Part shown: piece after piece, positions 7,820 to 16,475 of the stretch
Position numbering within the stretch: the stretch's first letter is position 1
How the letters are laid out: each line of letters starts with the position of its first letter
Program-made: the position numbers and the translations under genes
Assembly: GCA_015486155.1 (NCBI GenBank)
Contig: WFSF01000227.1
Span: 1-32,145, forward strand
Source: Armatimonadota bacterium
Lineage (GTDB): Bacteria; Armatimonadota; Hebobacteria; Hebobacterales; Hebobacteraceae
Reading direction: 5' to 3'
Length of the DNA: 32,145 nt
Notes under the pieces: model-generated
What the model saw: only the letters and a program-made list of their open reading frames with translations
Told to the model about the DNA's origin: nothing
Databases searched by the model: none

Positions 7820-8400
7820 TTCAGGTCACTCCCGATCTTCTTTTTGAGGGGCACCGTAATCTCGAAGTTGAAGAGATCGCCGGCTCCCTGGCGTCCGGTG
7901 ACTTGGCTGAATCCCAGTTTGGGGACGCCGCTCCAGGAGGGTTTGTCCAGGGCGAGCATGAACTCTCCGACGTCCGCCTGTTTGGGCGCCATTCCCTTGA
8001 TGGAGATGGATTGCTCCTTGTCCACCCGCTGGGAGTTGAAGTCGGTCATCCAGGTGCCGGGGGGCAGGCAGGCCGCGACATCCTGAAGGATGCGGATCCA
8101 TGCCTGTTCGCTGTCGTGGACCTTCTGGAGCAGCTCGACGCGCGGCTCCAGGTCCGAGATCTTGGTCTCGAGGAAGGTAACCCGCTCCATGCTCTGCACG
8201 AGCTTCGGGTCGGCGAGCTGGGCGTCGTAGTTCTGAATCTCCCCCAGCATCCTCCGGCTCTCCACCACCGCATATCCGTAGAGGATGAGCATTCCCAGGG
8301 AAATGGCCATCAGCGAGTAGACCGCCAGCCTCATCAGGGTCAGGGCTTGCTGTTTCTGCCTGCGGCGAGCCGCAATCAGGTTGATATCACATACGGTCAT
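7816..8400 (-). CDS. pilN: Type IV pilus inner-membrane protein PilN
   Basis: A 194-aa bitopic protein that recruits cytoplasmic PilM through its short N-terminal tail. The tail carries DINLI at about 5-9, the equivalent of the INLLP motif that docks in PilM. One membrane helix (about 24-46) is followed by a coiled coil (about 47-95) and a periplasmic domain containing LPPGTWMTDF and ISIKGMA, typical of PilN. The start overlaps the pilM end by 14 bp and the stop overlaps pilO. Confidence 0.9.
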   Translation of the reverse strand: MTVCDINLIAARRRQKQQALTLMRLAVYSLMAISLGMLILYGYAVVESRRMLGEIQNYDAQLADPKLVQSMERVTFLETKISDLEPRVELLQKVHDSEQAWIRILQDVAACLPPGTWMTDFNSQRVDKEQSISIKGMAPKQADVGEFMLALDKPSWSGVPKLGFSQVTGRQGAGDLFNFEITVPLKKKIGSDLK

Positions 8401-9562
8401 GGTGATCCTCCGGCGACCCAGAGTGTTTGGGCGCGTCCTGCATCAATTCTCGCAGAGCCAGTCCCGTGCCCACCAGCAGGGAGGGGGCCTGGGCGTCCAG
8501 ATATTCCTGGTTGACGCCCTGGGCCTGCACCTCGCCCCCGGCGAACACGTTGACCACTGAGACCGGCACCCCGAGCTGGGCCTGGAAATATTCGGGGAGC
8601 CCCGGCAGTCTCGCCGATCCGCCGCTGAGCAGGATCTGGGCCACTCCCAGATCCCCGGCCGTGGCATCGGGCTGTTGCTGTTGATAGTCGTAGTAGGCCA
8701 GGGAGCGGCGCAATTCTCTGATCACCTCGTCGAGGTGAGGCTCGATCGCCCGGCTCGCCTGCTGAGCGGCCGGGTCGAGAGTGGCGCGCTCTTCCTCGCT
8801 GAGGACCACCCGCATCGCCTTTTCCTTCAGCTCGTTGGCTTCCTCAGTCGAAATCTCCAGCGCGGTCTTGATCGCTTCCGTGAAGGCGTTGCCGGCGATG
8901 GGAATCATCCGGCTCAGCACGAATTGTCCGCCCTTCACGATGGTTATTTCCGTGTAGGATGCGCCCATCTCGAGCAGGGCGGTCGTCTCCCCGGTCAGCT
9001 GGTAGTGGCCGTTGGTGGCCGACAGCCCCCGCATGATGGCGAAGGGCTGAGTCTCCACCGCCAGCGGCTCCAGACCGGCGAGCTCCAGTGTCTCCACTTG
9101 ACTGTCTACCATGTCTCGGGGGGCCGCTACCAGCATCACCTTCATCTGGCCGGCGTTTCCCTCGATCTCCCGGTCCAGCACCTCGAACTCTACCACGCTG
9201 TCCTCCACCGGGAAGGAGATGTAGTTGCGGGCTTCCCACTGGATGGATTTGCGGAGTTGGCGGTCGGACATGGAGGGGAGCGGCACTTCTCTCACCACTA
9301 CGGTGGGGCCGGCCACCCCTGCCACCGCCTGCCCTCCTTCGATCTGGAGCGCCTCCAGGAGCGAGCGCACGGCCTGGGCGGTGGCCAGCGGATCCACGAT
9401 TACCCCGGCCTTCATGGCTCCCGCCGGGGTCGGGGCGCTGCCGGCCTTGTGCAGCGCGACTCCCTCCTTGGTGCGCTGAAGCTGCACCAGTTTGATGCCG
9501 CTGCTGCCGATGTCCAGCCCCACGGTGCTGGCTCTGGGAACGAGCTTGCTCAGTATGCCCAT
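8387..9562 (-). CDS. pilM: Type IV pilus actin-like ATPase PilM
   Basis: Cytoplasmic actin/FtsA-fold protein that binds the PilN tail and links the alignment complex to the motors. At 391 aa it is slightly longer than usual because of a 20-residue His/Asp-rich tail (KHSGSPEDHHDRM). Visible motifs: first phosphate loop VGLDIGSSGIKLVQLQ (about 14-29), the region KSIQWEARNYISFP near 105-118, second phosphate loop ALLEMGASYTEITIV, and the adenosine motif ILLSGGSARLPGLPEY. It is the first gene of the pilMNOPQ set. The 129-bp gap to the DUF4388 gene upstream is very GC-rich with no clear promoter, so the upstream GTPase genes may be co-transcribed. Confidence 0.95.
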   Translation of the reverse strand: MGILSKLVPRASTVGLDIGSSGIKLVQLQRTKEGVALHKAGSAPTPAGAMKAGVIVDPLATAQAVRSLLEALQIEGGQAVAGVAGPTVVVREVPLPSMSDRQLRKSIQWEARNYISFPVEDSVVEFEVLDREIEGNAGQMKVMLVAAPRDMVDSQVETLELAGLEPLAVETQPFAIMRGLSATNGHYQLTGETTALLEMGASYTEITIVKGGQFVLSRMIPIAGNAFTEAIKTALEISTEEANELKEKAMRVVLSEEERATLDPAAQQASRAIEPHLDEVIRELRRSLAYYDYQQQQPDATAGDLGVAQILLSGGSARLPGLPEYFQAQLGVPVSVVNVFAGGEVQAQGVNQEYLDAQAPSLLVGTGLALRELMQDAPKHSGSPEDHHDRM

Positions 9563-9691
9563 GATTGATCACATCCCCTGCGCCGGCGTCGCGCCGCGCG
9601 CGTTGATGGTCGGGGGGCCGCCGGCCGCGGCGCGCGCCGGCCCTCCCGCTCTTATCGTCTCGTCGACTGTCTCGACCGCGCAATTCATCGT

Positions 9692-10411
9692 TCACGTCTC
9701 CGACGGCTTGCGCCGGCCTGCGCCGCCGGCAAGAGCCGTCCCCGCCATCTCCTTCCGCTGGGACAGCTGCCGCTTGGATGAGAAGTAAGAGTCGGTATTG
9801 AAGTCAATTGCACCCTCCGGCTCGGGCAGACGATCCCTGGCCGGGAGCACATCTCCCTCGAGAGTGCCCTGTGTCCATTCTTCCACAAATCCCTCCACCA
9901 ACAACTCCGTCACCGCTTTAAACGCCTCCGCGGGGGGCAGCCCGCTCTCCCGGATGATGGTGGCGACGTTGCGCCGCGCGTCCACCAGCCGCAGTACGCT
10001 CTGGGCGGAGGGGGAGAGCTCCTCCAGGCGGGCGTTCACCGCGTAGGCGCGCTGCCGCAGCACCACGTGCATGTCCGGCCCCTCTTGCTCCAGGTGCTGC
10101 CATTCGTCGTAGCGCTTCATTCCCTCGAGAATCAGATGCTCGGTGCTCTCCGTGATCTCCCGGATCACGGGCTCCTCGCGCCTCTCGAAGGTAAACTCTC
10201 CATTGCTCCACCCCAGTATCTGGTAGACCACCTCCGGCCCCCGCTCCCGGCGCGACACCGCGCGCACCACTTCGCCGTCCTGGATGAAGATCTCCGAACG
10301 GTCGGCGTCCTTGCCGCGCCACACCGTGAGCCGGCCGCTCTTGTGGCCCACGTTCAGCAGCTGGAGCAACTCCCCGAAACTGATGTCTTCGAATGTTCCG
10401 CTAAGCGCCAT
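9692..10411 (-). CDS. DUF4388 (PATAN-like) domain protein
   Basis: A 239-aa soluble protein. Residues about 3-100 are a DUF4388/PATAN-type domain: the opening LSGTFEDISFGELLQLL, then KSGRLTVWRG, IFIQDGEVVRA, VVYQILGWSNGEFTF. This fold is found in bacterial regulators and often near motility or chemosensory genes. The middle (about 125-180) resembles a small winged-helix or helical region (SAQSVLRLVDARRNVATII). The tail is polar and probably disordered. It starts 12 bp after the MglA-like GTPase stop, with GAGG just upstream, and precedes pilM. It may be an effector or partner of the GTPase controlling pilus activity; no biochemical role can be read from the sequence. Confidence 0.82.
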   Translation of the reverse strand: MALSGTFEDISFGELLQLLNVGHKSGRLTVWRGKDADRSEIFIQDGEVVRAVSRRERGPEVVYQILGWSNGEFTFERREEPVIREITESTEHLILEGMKRYDEWQHLEQEGPDMHVVLRQRAYAVNARLEELSPSAQSVLRLVDARRNVATIIRESGLPPAEAFKAVTELLVEGFVEEWTQGTLEGDVLPARDRLPEPEGAIDFNTDSYFSSKRQLSQRKEMAGTALAGGAGRRKPSET

Positions 10412-10423
10412 CTCTCATTCGCC

Positions 10424-11026
10424 TCAGGCAATTCCCACCTTCTGCTTGTGGGTGATGTTGGCCAGCACCAGCGAGCAGATCTCGCTGAGCGCCTCGAAAA
10501 CCCCCTCCCCGTGAATGGCGATCGCCTCGAAGTCGGGCACCTGGCGGGGGTTGATGAGATACCGCAGGTATTCCACCGGCGCGATGTTGGGCAGGTCGCG
10601 CTTGTTGTACTGCACCACGTAGGGGGTGGTCTCCAGCGAGTATCCGTAGGAGCCGAGGTTCTCGATCAGGTTGCGGAAGCTCTCCAGGTTCTCCCGCGTC
10701 TTCTCCCACTGGGAATCGCACACGAAGATCACCCCATCCACCCCTCTCAGCACGAGCTTGCGGGTGGAGTTGTACATCACCTGTCCCGGCACGGTGTAGA
10801 GCTGAAACTTGGTGCGGAATCCGTGCACCTGGGTCGCCTCCAGGGGGAGGAAGTCGAAGAACAGGGTGCGCTCCCCGGGGGTCGCGAGCGAGACCATGTT
10901 GCCGCGTTTGTCCGGCTGGGTGTGCTGGTGGATGTGCTGGAGGTTCGTGGTCTTGCCGCACATGCCGGGGCCGTAGTACACGATCTTGCACACGATTTCT
11001 TTCAGCGCGTAGTTGACAGAAGCCAT
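10424..11026 (-). CDS. mglA: MglA-type small Ras-like GTPase
   Basis: A 200-aa GTPase of the bacterial MglA family, which sets front-rear polarity and pilus or gliding activity in Myxococcus and Thermus relatives. P-loop GPGMCGKT at 19-26, switch-I region GERTLFFDFLP at 51-61, the atypical switch-II TVPGQV at 78-83 (family-typical, lacking the Ras D-x-x-G Asp), and base-specificity motif NKRD at 141-144. ATG 11026 gives the family-standard N-terminus; the open frame extends further upstream but over the previous gene. No MglB-type Roadblock GTPase-activating partner lies next to it here. It is flanked by a four-TM protein and a DUF4388 protein at the head of the pilus genes. Confidence 0.93.
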   Translation of the reverse strand: MASVNYALKEIVCKIVYYGPGMCGKTTNLQHIHQHTQPDKRGNMVSLATPGERTLFFDFLPLEATQVHGFRTKFQLYTVPGQVMYNSTRKLVLRGVDGVIFVCDSQWEKTRENLESFRNLIENLGSYGYSLETTPYVVQYNKRDLPNIAPVEYLRYLINPRQVPDFEAIAIHGEGVFEALSEICSLVLANITHKQKVGIA

Positions 11027-11055
11027 AGGAGCAGGTTCCTTGTTCCGAGGTGTCG

Positions 11056-12018
11056 CTAGGTGCGGGCGAATACCACCTTGTCGGTCAGTTCGAGCTTGGC
11101 CCACGCCGGGGGCGAGGGCGCGGGAAGGGAGAATACGCCCTCGGGCAGCCTGGGCACCACCAGCTCCAGGGGAAGCAGCACCAGGGGCGTCTCCGCCTCC
11201 TCCAGCCTGCGCGTCTCGGAGGCGTCTATCACGCCGTCCGGCAGCCTCTCGCACAGTTCGTCGAAGCGAACCACCACGCGCGCCTCCTTGAGTTGAGGCA
11301 GGATGGCGGCGAGAGGAAAGGGGACCATCTCGCTGCCGTCCAGGCGATCCGCTTTTTCGGACACGAACTCCTGCGGAATCTGCGCCAGGATCTCGCGCAC
11401 GGGGATCTCGACGTCTCCCTCTATCCGTTCGGTCGGCGGTGAGGACGCCACCAGGGTGTCCGCGCCGCCTCCCCGCTGCGCGTCCAGCCAGACGGGAATC
11501 TTCTCTTCGCCTCTCACGAACCAGAGCGCGGGATCTTCGGCGTCATTCTTGTTCTGCGCATCCTGAAAGGCGAAGGCCACGGCCGGCGAATCGGAGCGCG
11601 CGCGCGCCTTGGACCGCGACGATCTCTCCGGCAGCAGCGAGCGGAGCGGGTAGAGGACCACCAGCGCGAAGAACGCGGTGCACAGCCGCGGCAGGGTGGC
11701 GTTCATCTCGGTCAGCGCCCATTGGTGGGAGACGCTGGGGACGAACAGCGAATAGGCGAATGCGGAGGCATAGGTGATGCCCAGACGCACCGCCACCCCG
11801 GCGGCGATGGCCAGCAGCCAGGCCCCGAGGGAGATCGCTCGTCGCCAGAGGTAGACAGTGAGGCCGAAGAGGGCGATCTCCAGCATCCAGATCACGCCTG
11901 CCGGCAGCGGCCACGCGGGGAGCACTTTGCTGTGCACGAGCTGCAAGCACACCACGGTGGCGGCCAAGAAGAAAGTGACCATGGAGACTGCGCCGATTCC
12001 AGAGAACTCCTTACGCAT
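11056..12018 (-). CDS. Four-TM protein with repeated P-L-x-x-I-L-P motifs, unknown function
   Basis: A 320-aa protein I cannot assign to a named family. Four predicted membrane segments (about 8-28, 39-58, 63-90, 107-128) are followed by a basic stretch (SSRSKARAR) and a cytoplasmic domain to 320. That domain contains short repeats: IPVREILAQIP (205-215), FPLAAILPQL (234-243) and LPLELVVPRLPEGV (282-295), with a related LCERLPDGVI at about 255-264. Start ATG 12018 has an excellent GGAGG. It lies 29 bp ahead of the MglA-type GTPase and is the promoter-proximal gene, so a membrane anchor or receptor for the GTPase is a reasonable inference, but it is untested. Confidence 0.75.
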   Translation of the reverse strand: MRKEFSGIGAVSMVTFFLAATVVCLQLVHSKVLPAWPLPAGVIWMLEIALFGLTVYLWRRAISLGAWLLAIAAGVAVRLGITYASAFAYSLFVPSVSHQWALTEMNATLPRLCTAFFALVVLYPLRSLLPERSSRSKARARSDSPAVAFAFQDAQNKNDAEDPALWFVRGEEKIPVWLDAQRGGGADTLVASSPPTERIEGDVEIPVREILAQIPQEFVSEKADRLDGSEMVPFPLAAILPQLKEARVVVRFDELCERLPDGVIDASETRRLEEAETPLVLLPLELVVPRLPEGVFSLPAPSPPAWAKLELTDKVVFART

Positions 12019-12387
12019 GGCCTCCTAACCTGCCTGCGCGGCGGCCAGGGCCGCGCGGATTGCCGCGAGCAGCAGCGTGGGACAGGTCTGCCGGCGGCTC
12101 TCCGTTCGGCGCCGTTCGTCGCGGCCCCCGAACGCAAACCTCCGGCCGGCGCCTCCGCCCGCCCGGGCTCATGACACGCAACCGCAACGGCCGCGGCCCG
12201 GAGGCGAAGGCAGGCTGTTGTATCCCGCGCTGCCGCAAGCTCGGAACGCGATTCACCCGGATGGGAGGAATCTGCGCTCCCCTGTGGCTACTCTGTTATT
12301 CCATATTTCATCTGGCCGGATACCAACCAGTGCCCGCCGCCGGCGCTCGATACGGCCCGCAGCCCCCGGCGAACGACCCGGCTCGAC

Positions 12388-12416
12388 TTGACACGCTTCC
12401 CGTGCCCGCCTATCAT
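12388..12416 (+). promoter_or_regulatory. Sigma-70 promoter of the rpmF-plsX-fab operon
   Basis: TTGACA (12388-12393) and TATCAT (12411-12416) are separated by exactly 17 bp: a perfect -35 and a five-of-six -10 box. It lies about 100 bp before the DUF177 start and points into the long plus-strand operon. This is the strongest plus-strand promoter in the window. Confidence 0.82.
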
Positions 12417-12430
12417 GCAAGGGCAGAGGG

Positions 12431-12451
12431 CCGACCCCCTGCCGGGGTCGG
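12431..12451 (+). promoter_or_regulatory. Leader hairpin or palindromic operator before DUF177
   Basis: CCGACCCC and GGGGTCGG pair perfectly across five bases, starting about 15 bp after the -10 box. No T-tract follows, so it is not an ordinary terminator. It could be a 5'-UTR structure or a repressor operator just downstream of the transcription start; the sequence does not distinguish these. Confidence 0.5.
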
Positions 12452-12516
12452 GCGCACTTCCGCGTGGCGGCGATGCGCCCGGTTCTGTGGTGGGTGTCGA
12501 GGAACGGTGAGCAGGT

Positions 12517-13041
12517 TTGAAGATTGACCTCGCCAACATCGCAGGAACGCCGGGCGCGCGGGGACGGTTCGCCATCTCCGAGCGTATCCGCGCCTCCGAG
12601 GGAGCCGCCTGCGTCGGCCCGGTGACGGGAGAGTTGACCGTCGAGAACGCCGGCTCGCTGCTGCTGATCCGGGGCCGGCTGCGGGCCAGGCTGAGGATGA
12701 GTTGTGTCCGCTGCCTCGCGGAGGGCGAGCTGGACCTCGATCTGGAGATAGAAGAGGAGTTCGCCTCCGAGGGGGCCGGCGCCGACATAGAGACGATAGA
12801 CAGGGAAGAGCCCGAGCTGGCCGCCATCAGCGACTACGTGCTGGACGCGCACGAGTTCGTGCGCCAGCAGGTGGTGGCCGGGGCTCCGATGTCATTCCTC
12901 TGCCGGGAGGACTGCCGCGGCATCTGTCCTCAATGCGGGGCCGACCTGAACCGCTCGCCGTGTGACTGCGCCGTGACGCCGGGTGATGAGAGATGGGCGA
13001 AGTTGGGGGAGCTGCTGAAGGACGGCGCGCGCGGAGGTTGA
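12517..13041 (+). CDS. DUF177 (YceD-like) cysteine-rich protein
   Basis: A 174-aa member of the DUF177/YceD family, which almost always sits upstream of rpmF and is linked to 23S rRNA metabolism. The core shows RGRLRARLRMSCVRCL with paired cysteines (C63, C66) and the family C-terminal block MSFLCREDCRGICPQCGADL (C129, C133, C137, C140), plus C149 and C151, which probably bind zinc. The start is TTG at 12517; an overlapping GTG six bases upstream is quickly out of frame. The next gene is ribosomal protein L32, the standard arrangement. Confidence 0.9.
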   Translation: MKIDLANIAGTPGARGRFAISERIRASEGAACVGPVTGELTVENAGSLLLIRGRLRARLRMSCVRCLAEGELDLDLEIEEEFASEGAGADIETIDREEPELAAISDYVLDAHEFVRQQVVAGAPMSFLCREDCRGICPQCGADLNRSPCDCAVTPGDERWAKLGELLKDGARGG

Positions 13042-13077
13042 GCGGGCCGGAGATGTATGCGAAAGGATGAGGAACCT

Positions 13078-13278
13078 GTGCCACTGCCAAAGAGACGACA
13101 TTCAGTAAGCCGCCAGAACAAGCGGCGAGCCAATTGGAAGGCGAAGGCGCCGAACTTGATCCCCTGTCCGGACTGCCGGGCTCTCAAGCTCGCGCATCAG
13201 GCCTGTCCCGCCTGCGGCAACTACGCGGGGCGGCAGGTGGTGGAGATCAAGCCCCACATCCATCGGGGACGGAGCTGA
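13078..13278 (+). CDS. rpmF: 50S ribosomal protein L32
   Basis: Small zinc-ribbon ribosomal protein, 66 aa from GTG 13078. PLPKRRHSVSRQNKRRANWK is the family N-terminus, and two CxxC pairs follow (C30/C33 as CPDC and C43/C46 as CPAC). An ATG at 13057 would add seven residues not found in L32 proteins; the GTG has GAGG five bases upstream and is preferred. It lies between DUF177 and plsX, the conserved order. The 208 bp after it up to plsX are GC-rich, with short inverted repeats and no gene. Confidence 0.95.
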   Translation: MPLPKRRHSVSRQNKRRANWKAKAPNLIPCPDCRALKLAHQACPACGNYAGRQVVEIKPHIHRGRS

Positions 13279-13486
13279 GCTCCTCTCTGCTCCAGGCGCC
13301 GGCCGCCGCGGCCCTCGATTCCTGCTGACCCCGCCGAGGCGGGACCCCAGCCCGGGTTGCGGGCCCCCGGTTGTGTATGGCCTGCGCCTGGGGTTGTGGT
13401 AACGGTGTATGTGCGAAGAAGGGCGCGCGGCCGAGCGGGGAAGCGATGGCGCGGGCCGCGGGCGAGACTGCGGGAGGCGCGCGGTA

Positions 13487-14545
13487 TTGAGTACGACGAG
13501 ACCAGTGGCGTTGGATGCCATGGGAGGGGACCGAGCCCCCGAGGCGACGGTGGCCGGCGCGGTGCGGGCGGCCAGGGATTTCTCCATTCCGGTGGTGTTG
13601 GTGGGCGATGAGACGCGCCTGAAGGAGGAACTGGCCAAGCATCGCGCGGCCCCGGGCCTGGAGGTGGTGCACTCCGGCGAGATCATCGGCATGGACGAGT
13701 CGCCGGGGCAGGCCTTGCTGCGCAAGCGCGATTCCTCGGTGATGGTGGCCGTCAACCTGGTGAGGGGGGGCCGGGCCTGCGGAGTGGTGTCGGCCGGCAA
13801 CTCCGGAGCGATGACCGGGGCCGCGCTGGTGAGACTGGGCCTGCTGCCCGGGGTGGAGAGGCCGGCCATCGCCTCCCTGTTGCCGAGCCGCCGGGGGAGG
13901 GTGGTGGTGCTGGACGTGGGGGCCACCGTGGACGCGCGGCCGGAGCACCTGTTGGCGTTCGCGCGCATCGGAGAGCACTACGCGCGCTGCGTGCTGGAGG
14001 CGGACCGCCCGCGGGTGGGCCTGTTGAGCATCGGCGAGGAGCCCTCCAAGGGAAACGCGCTGGTCAAACATACGCTGCCCCTGTTGCAGGAATCGGAGCT
14101 CAACTTCGTCGGAAACATCGAGGGGCAGGATGTGGCCAGGGGCAAGGTGGAAGTGGTCGTGTGTGACGGGTTCACGGGCAATGTGCTCCTGAAGAGCGTG
14201 GAGGGTTACGCGGAGTTCTTCTTCGAGATGGTGAAGCAGTCCCTGGCCTCCAACTGGAGGAGCCGCCTGGGAGCGCTGTTCTCCCGGCCGGCGCTGCAGG
14301 GGCTGGCGCGGGAGCTCAACTACGCCTCCCACGGAGGCGCGTTGCTGCTGGGCGTGAACGGCGTCGTGGTCATCGGGCACGGCCGCTCCAACGCCAGCGC
14401 GGTGGCGAGCGCGCTGCGGGTGGCCAAGGACCTCGCCGATCGGGGGGTGGTCGAGGCGCTGAGGGAACGCTTCGGCGGAGAGCGGGAGAAGGCGCGGGTG
14501 CCTGTAGGATCGGGCGGGGAAAGAGAGAGCGAGCTGCACGGTTGA
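13487..14545 (+). CDS. plsX: Phosphate acyltransferase PlsX
   Basis: Converts acyl-ACP to acyl-phosphate, the first step of phospholipid synthesis in most bacteria, as a peripheral membrane enzyme. From TTG 13487, with GGAGG nine bases upstream, the protein has 352 aa, the usual size; the open frame extends to 13409 but the added residues look unrelated. Signatures: VALDAMGGDRAPEATV at the N-terminus, then VSAGNSGAMTGAALV, RPAIASLLPSRRGRVVVLD, the GLLSIGEEPSKGN block and VVCDGFTGNVLLKSVEG. Its stop overlaps the fabH TTG start (TTGA). Confidence 0.95.
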   Translation: MSTTRPVALDAMGGDRAPEATVAGAVRAARDFSIPVVLVGDETRLKEELAKHRAAPGLEVVHSGEIIGMDESPGQALLRKRDSSVMVAVNLVRGGRACGVVSAGNSGAMTGAALVRLGLLPGVERPAIASLLPSRRGRVVVLDVGATVDARPEHLLAFARIGEHYARCVLEADRPRVGLLSIGEEPSKGNALVKHTLPLLQESELNFVGNIEGQDVARGKVEVVVCDGFTGNVLLKSVEGYAEFFFEMVKQSLASNWRSRLGALFSRPALQGLARELNYASHGGALLLGVNGVVVIGHGRSNASAVASALRVAKDLADRGVVEALRERFGGEREKARVPVGSGGERESELHG

Positions 14546-15534
14546 ATTCAGAACTGCGTTCAGTCGGCATATTAGGCACTGGTTCATTTACGCCGGAGAA
14601 GGTGCTCACCAACTTCGATCTGGAGAAGATGGTGGACACCACGGATGAGTGGATACGCACCCGCACCGGGATTCGGGAGCGGAGGATCGCAGACGCGGAC
14701 ACCTCCTCCTCCGACCTGGGGGTGGAGAGCGCCCGGCGCGCGCTGGAGGAGGCGGGGATGGCCGCCTCCGACATCCAGTTGATCATCGTGGCCACCGTCA
14801 CCCCCGACACCATCTTCCCCTGCACCGCCTCGCTGTTGCAGCACCGGCTGGGCGCGCCCCGCGCGGCGGCCTTCGATCTGGTGGTGGGCTGCACGGGGTT
14901 CGTCTACGGGCTGGCGGTGGCGAGGGAGATGATCGCCACCGGAGTCTACGACCACGCGCTGGTGGTGGCGGCGGAGACGCTGTCCAAGATCACGAACTGG
15001 GAGGATCGCAGCACCTGCGTCCTCTTCGGCGACGCCTCGGGTGCGGCCGTGGTGGGGCCGGTGGAAGAGGGGAGGGGGGTGCTCGCCTATGCGCTGGGGA
15101 ACGACGGCACCAACGCGCACGCGCTCATGATACCCGCCGGCGGCTCCCGTCTCCCGACCAGCGAGGAGACGGTGGCCGCGAGGCAGCACTACCTGACCAT
15201 GAACGGCCAAGAGGTGTTCAAGTTCGCGGTGCGGGCGATGGCCGAGTCCTCCGAGGAGGCGGTGACCAATGCCGGCCTGACCATGCAGGACATCGATGTG
15301 GTGGTGCCCCACCAGGCCAACTACCGCATCATCGAGGCCTCCGCCAAGCGCTTCGACCTTCCCTATGAGCGCTTCATCACCAACCTCGACCGCTATGGCA
15401 ACACCTCCTCCGCCTCCATCCCTCTGGCCCTGGACGAGGCGGTGAAGGAGGGGCGCATCAAGCCGGGCGACAACGTGCTGCTGTCCAGTTTCGGCGCGGG
15501 GCTCGCCTGGGGCTCGATGGTGCTGCGATGGTAG
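14542..15534 (+). CDS. fabH: Beta-ketoacyl-ACP synthase III FabH
   Basis: Condenses acetyl-CoA (or another primer CoA) with malonyl-ACP to begin fatty-acid synthesis. At 330 aa it is full length. The catalytic triad is visible as C117 ([11 protein letters not shown]), H257 (VVPHQAN) and N287 (YGNTSSAS). The nucleophile context, VGCTGF, differs from the more common AACSGF. Start TTG 14542 overlaps the plsX stop; fabD begins seven bases before the fabH stop, implying translational coupling. Confidence 0.95.
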   Translation: MNSELRSVGILGTGSFTPEKVLTNFDLEKMVDTTDEWIRTRTGIRERRIADADTSSSDLGVESARRALEEAGMAASDIQLIIVATVTPDTIFPCTASLLQHRLGAPRAAAFDLVVGCTGFVYGLAVAREMIATGVYDHALVVAAETLSKITNWEDRSTCVLFGDASGAAVVGPVEEGRGVLAYALGNDGTNAHALMIPAGGSRLPTSEETVAARQHYLTMNGQEVFKFAVRAMAESSEEAVTNAGLTMQDIDVVVPHQANYRIIEASAKRFDLPYERFITNLDRYGNTSSASIPLALDEAVKEGRIKPGDNVLLSSFGAGLAWGSMVLRW

Positions 15535-16475
15535 CGGCCTCCACAGAGCGGGTGGCCTTCGTTTTCCCGGGGCAGGCCTCCCAGCGGGCGGGCATGGCCG
15601 CCGCCCTCATCGAGCGGGAGCCGGTCGCCCGCGCGCTCTTCGACCGGGCGAGCGAGGTGCTGGGGCTGAATCTGGCGGAGATCTGCACCACCGGAGACCA
15701 GGCGCTGCTCAATCGCACCGATGTCACTCAGCCTGCCCTGCTCACCACCTGTCTCGCCTGGAACGCGGTGCTCGCGGAGCGGGGCGTGCGCCCCTCGGTG
15801 GTGGCGGGGCACAGCCTGGGGGAGTTCTCGGCCTGGGTGGCGGCGGAGGCGCTCGACTTCGGGGAGGCGGTGAGGCTGGTGCGGCGGCGCGGGGAGCTGA
15901 TGGAGGAGGCCGGGAGGAGGCGGCCCGGCGGCATGGCGGCCGTGATGGGGCTCACCAACGAGCAGGTCGAACAGATCTGCCGGGAGGCGGAATCGGCCGG
16001 GGTGGTGGTGCCCGCCAACTACAACTGCCCCGGACAGGTGGTCGTCTCCGGCGAGGAGGCGGCTCTGGAGCGGGTGAGGGAGCTGGCGAAGGCCGCGGGA
16101 GGGAAGACGATACCGCTGCGCGTCTCCGGGGCCTTCCACTCCCCGCTGATGGAGGATGCCGCGCGCGCCTTCTCCGAGCTGGCGGCGCGGGTTCCCCTTG
16201 GGGACCCCAAGATCCCGGTGGTGGTGAATGCGACCGCGGAGGCGGTGACGGAGGCGGAGGCGGCGCGGCGGGCGATGGCCGCGCAGATGACCAGCCCGGT
16301 GCGGTGGACCGAGTGCGTGCGCGCCATGCGGGCGCGGGGGATCGGGCTGTTCGTGGAGCCGGGGCCGGGGCAGGTGCTGACGAAACTGATGCGAAGAATA
16401 TCGGTGGAGCTCCGGTGCCTCCCCGCGGGCGCGCCGGAGGAGGTGCAGGCCGTCGTGGAGGAGGTTGCCAAATGA
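15528..16475 (+). CDS. fabD: Malonyl-CoA:ACP transacylase FabD
   Basis: Loads malonate onto acyl carrier protein. 315 aa. [13 protein letters not shown] at the N-terminus, nucleophile S96 in GHSLGE, the conserved Arg near R121 (RGELM) that binds the malonyl carboxylate, and catalytic H204 in GAFHSPLM. The C-terminal [16 protein letters not shown] is also typical. It overlaps fabH by 7 bp and fabG by ATGA. Confidence 0.96.
   Translation: MVAASTERVAFVFPGQASQRAGMAAALIEREPVARALFDRASEVLGLNLAEICTTGDQALLNRTDVTQPALLTTCLAWNAVLAERGVRPSVVAGHSLGEFSAWVAAEALDFGEAVRLVRRRGELMEEAGRRRPGGMAAVMGLTNEQVEQICREAESAGVVVPANYNCPGQVVVSGEEAALERVRELAKAAGGKTIPLRVSGAFHSPLMEDAARAFSELAARVPLGDPKIPVVVNATAEAVTEAEAARRAMAAQMTSPVRWTECVRAMRARGIGLFVEPGPGQVLTKLMRRISVELRCLPAGAPEEVQAVVEEVAK

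Larger units (their letters stand above)
12019..12516. other. Divergent intergenic region between pilus and fab operons
   Basis: 498 bp between genes pointing away from each other. The plus-strand side holds the promoter at 12388-12416 and a leader hairpin at 12431-12451. The stretch 12285-12345 is markedly less GC-rich than its surroundings and probably contains the minus-strand promoter, but only a poor match (TTGGTA, 17 bp, TGGAAT) is seen. No credible gene lies here. Confidence 0.7.

Noticed and set aside
8844-9695. 283-aa minus-strand frame ahead of pilM
   Set aside because: It is a shifted-frame shadow of pilM with an Arg/Gly-rich composition; pilM motifs are in the other frame.
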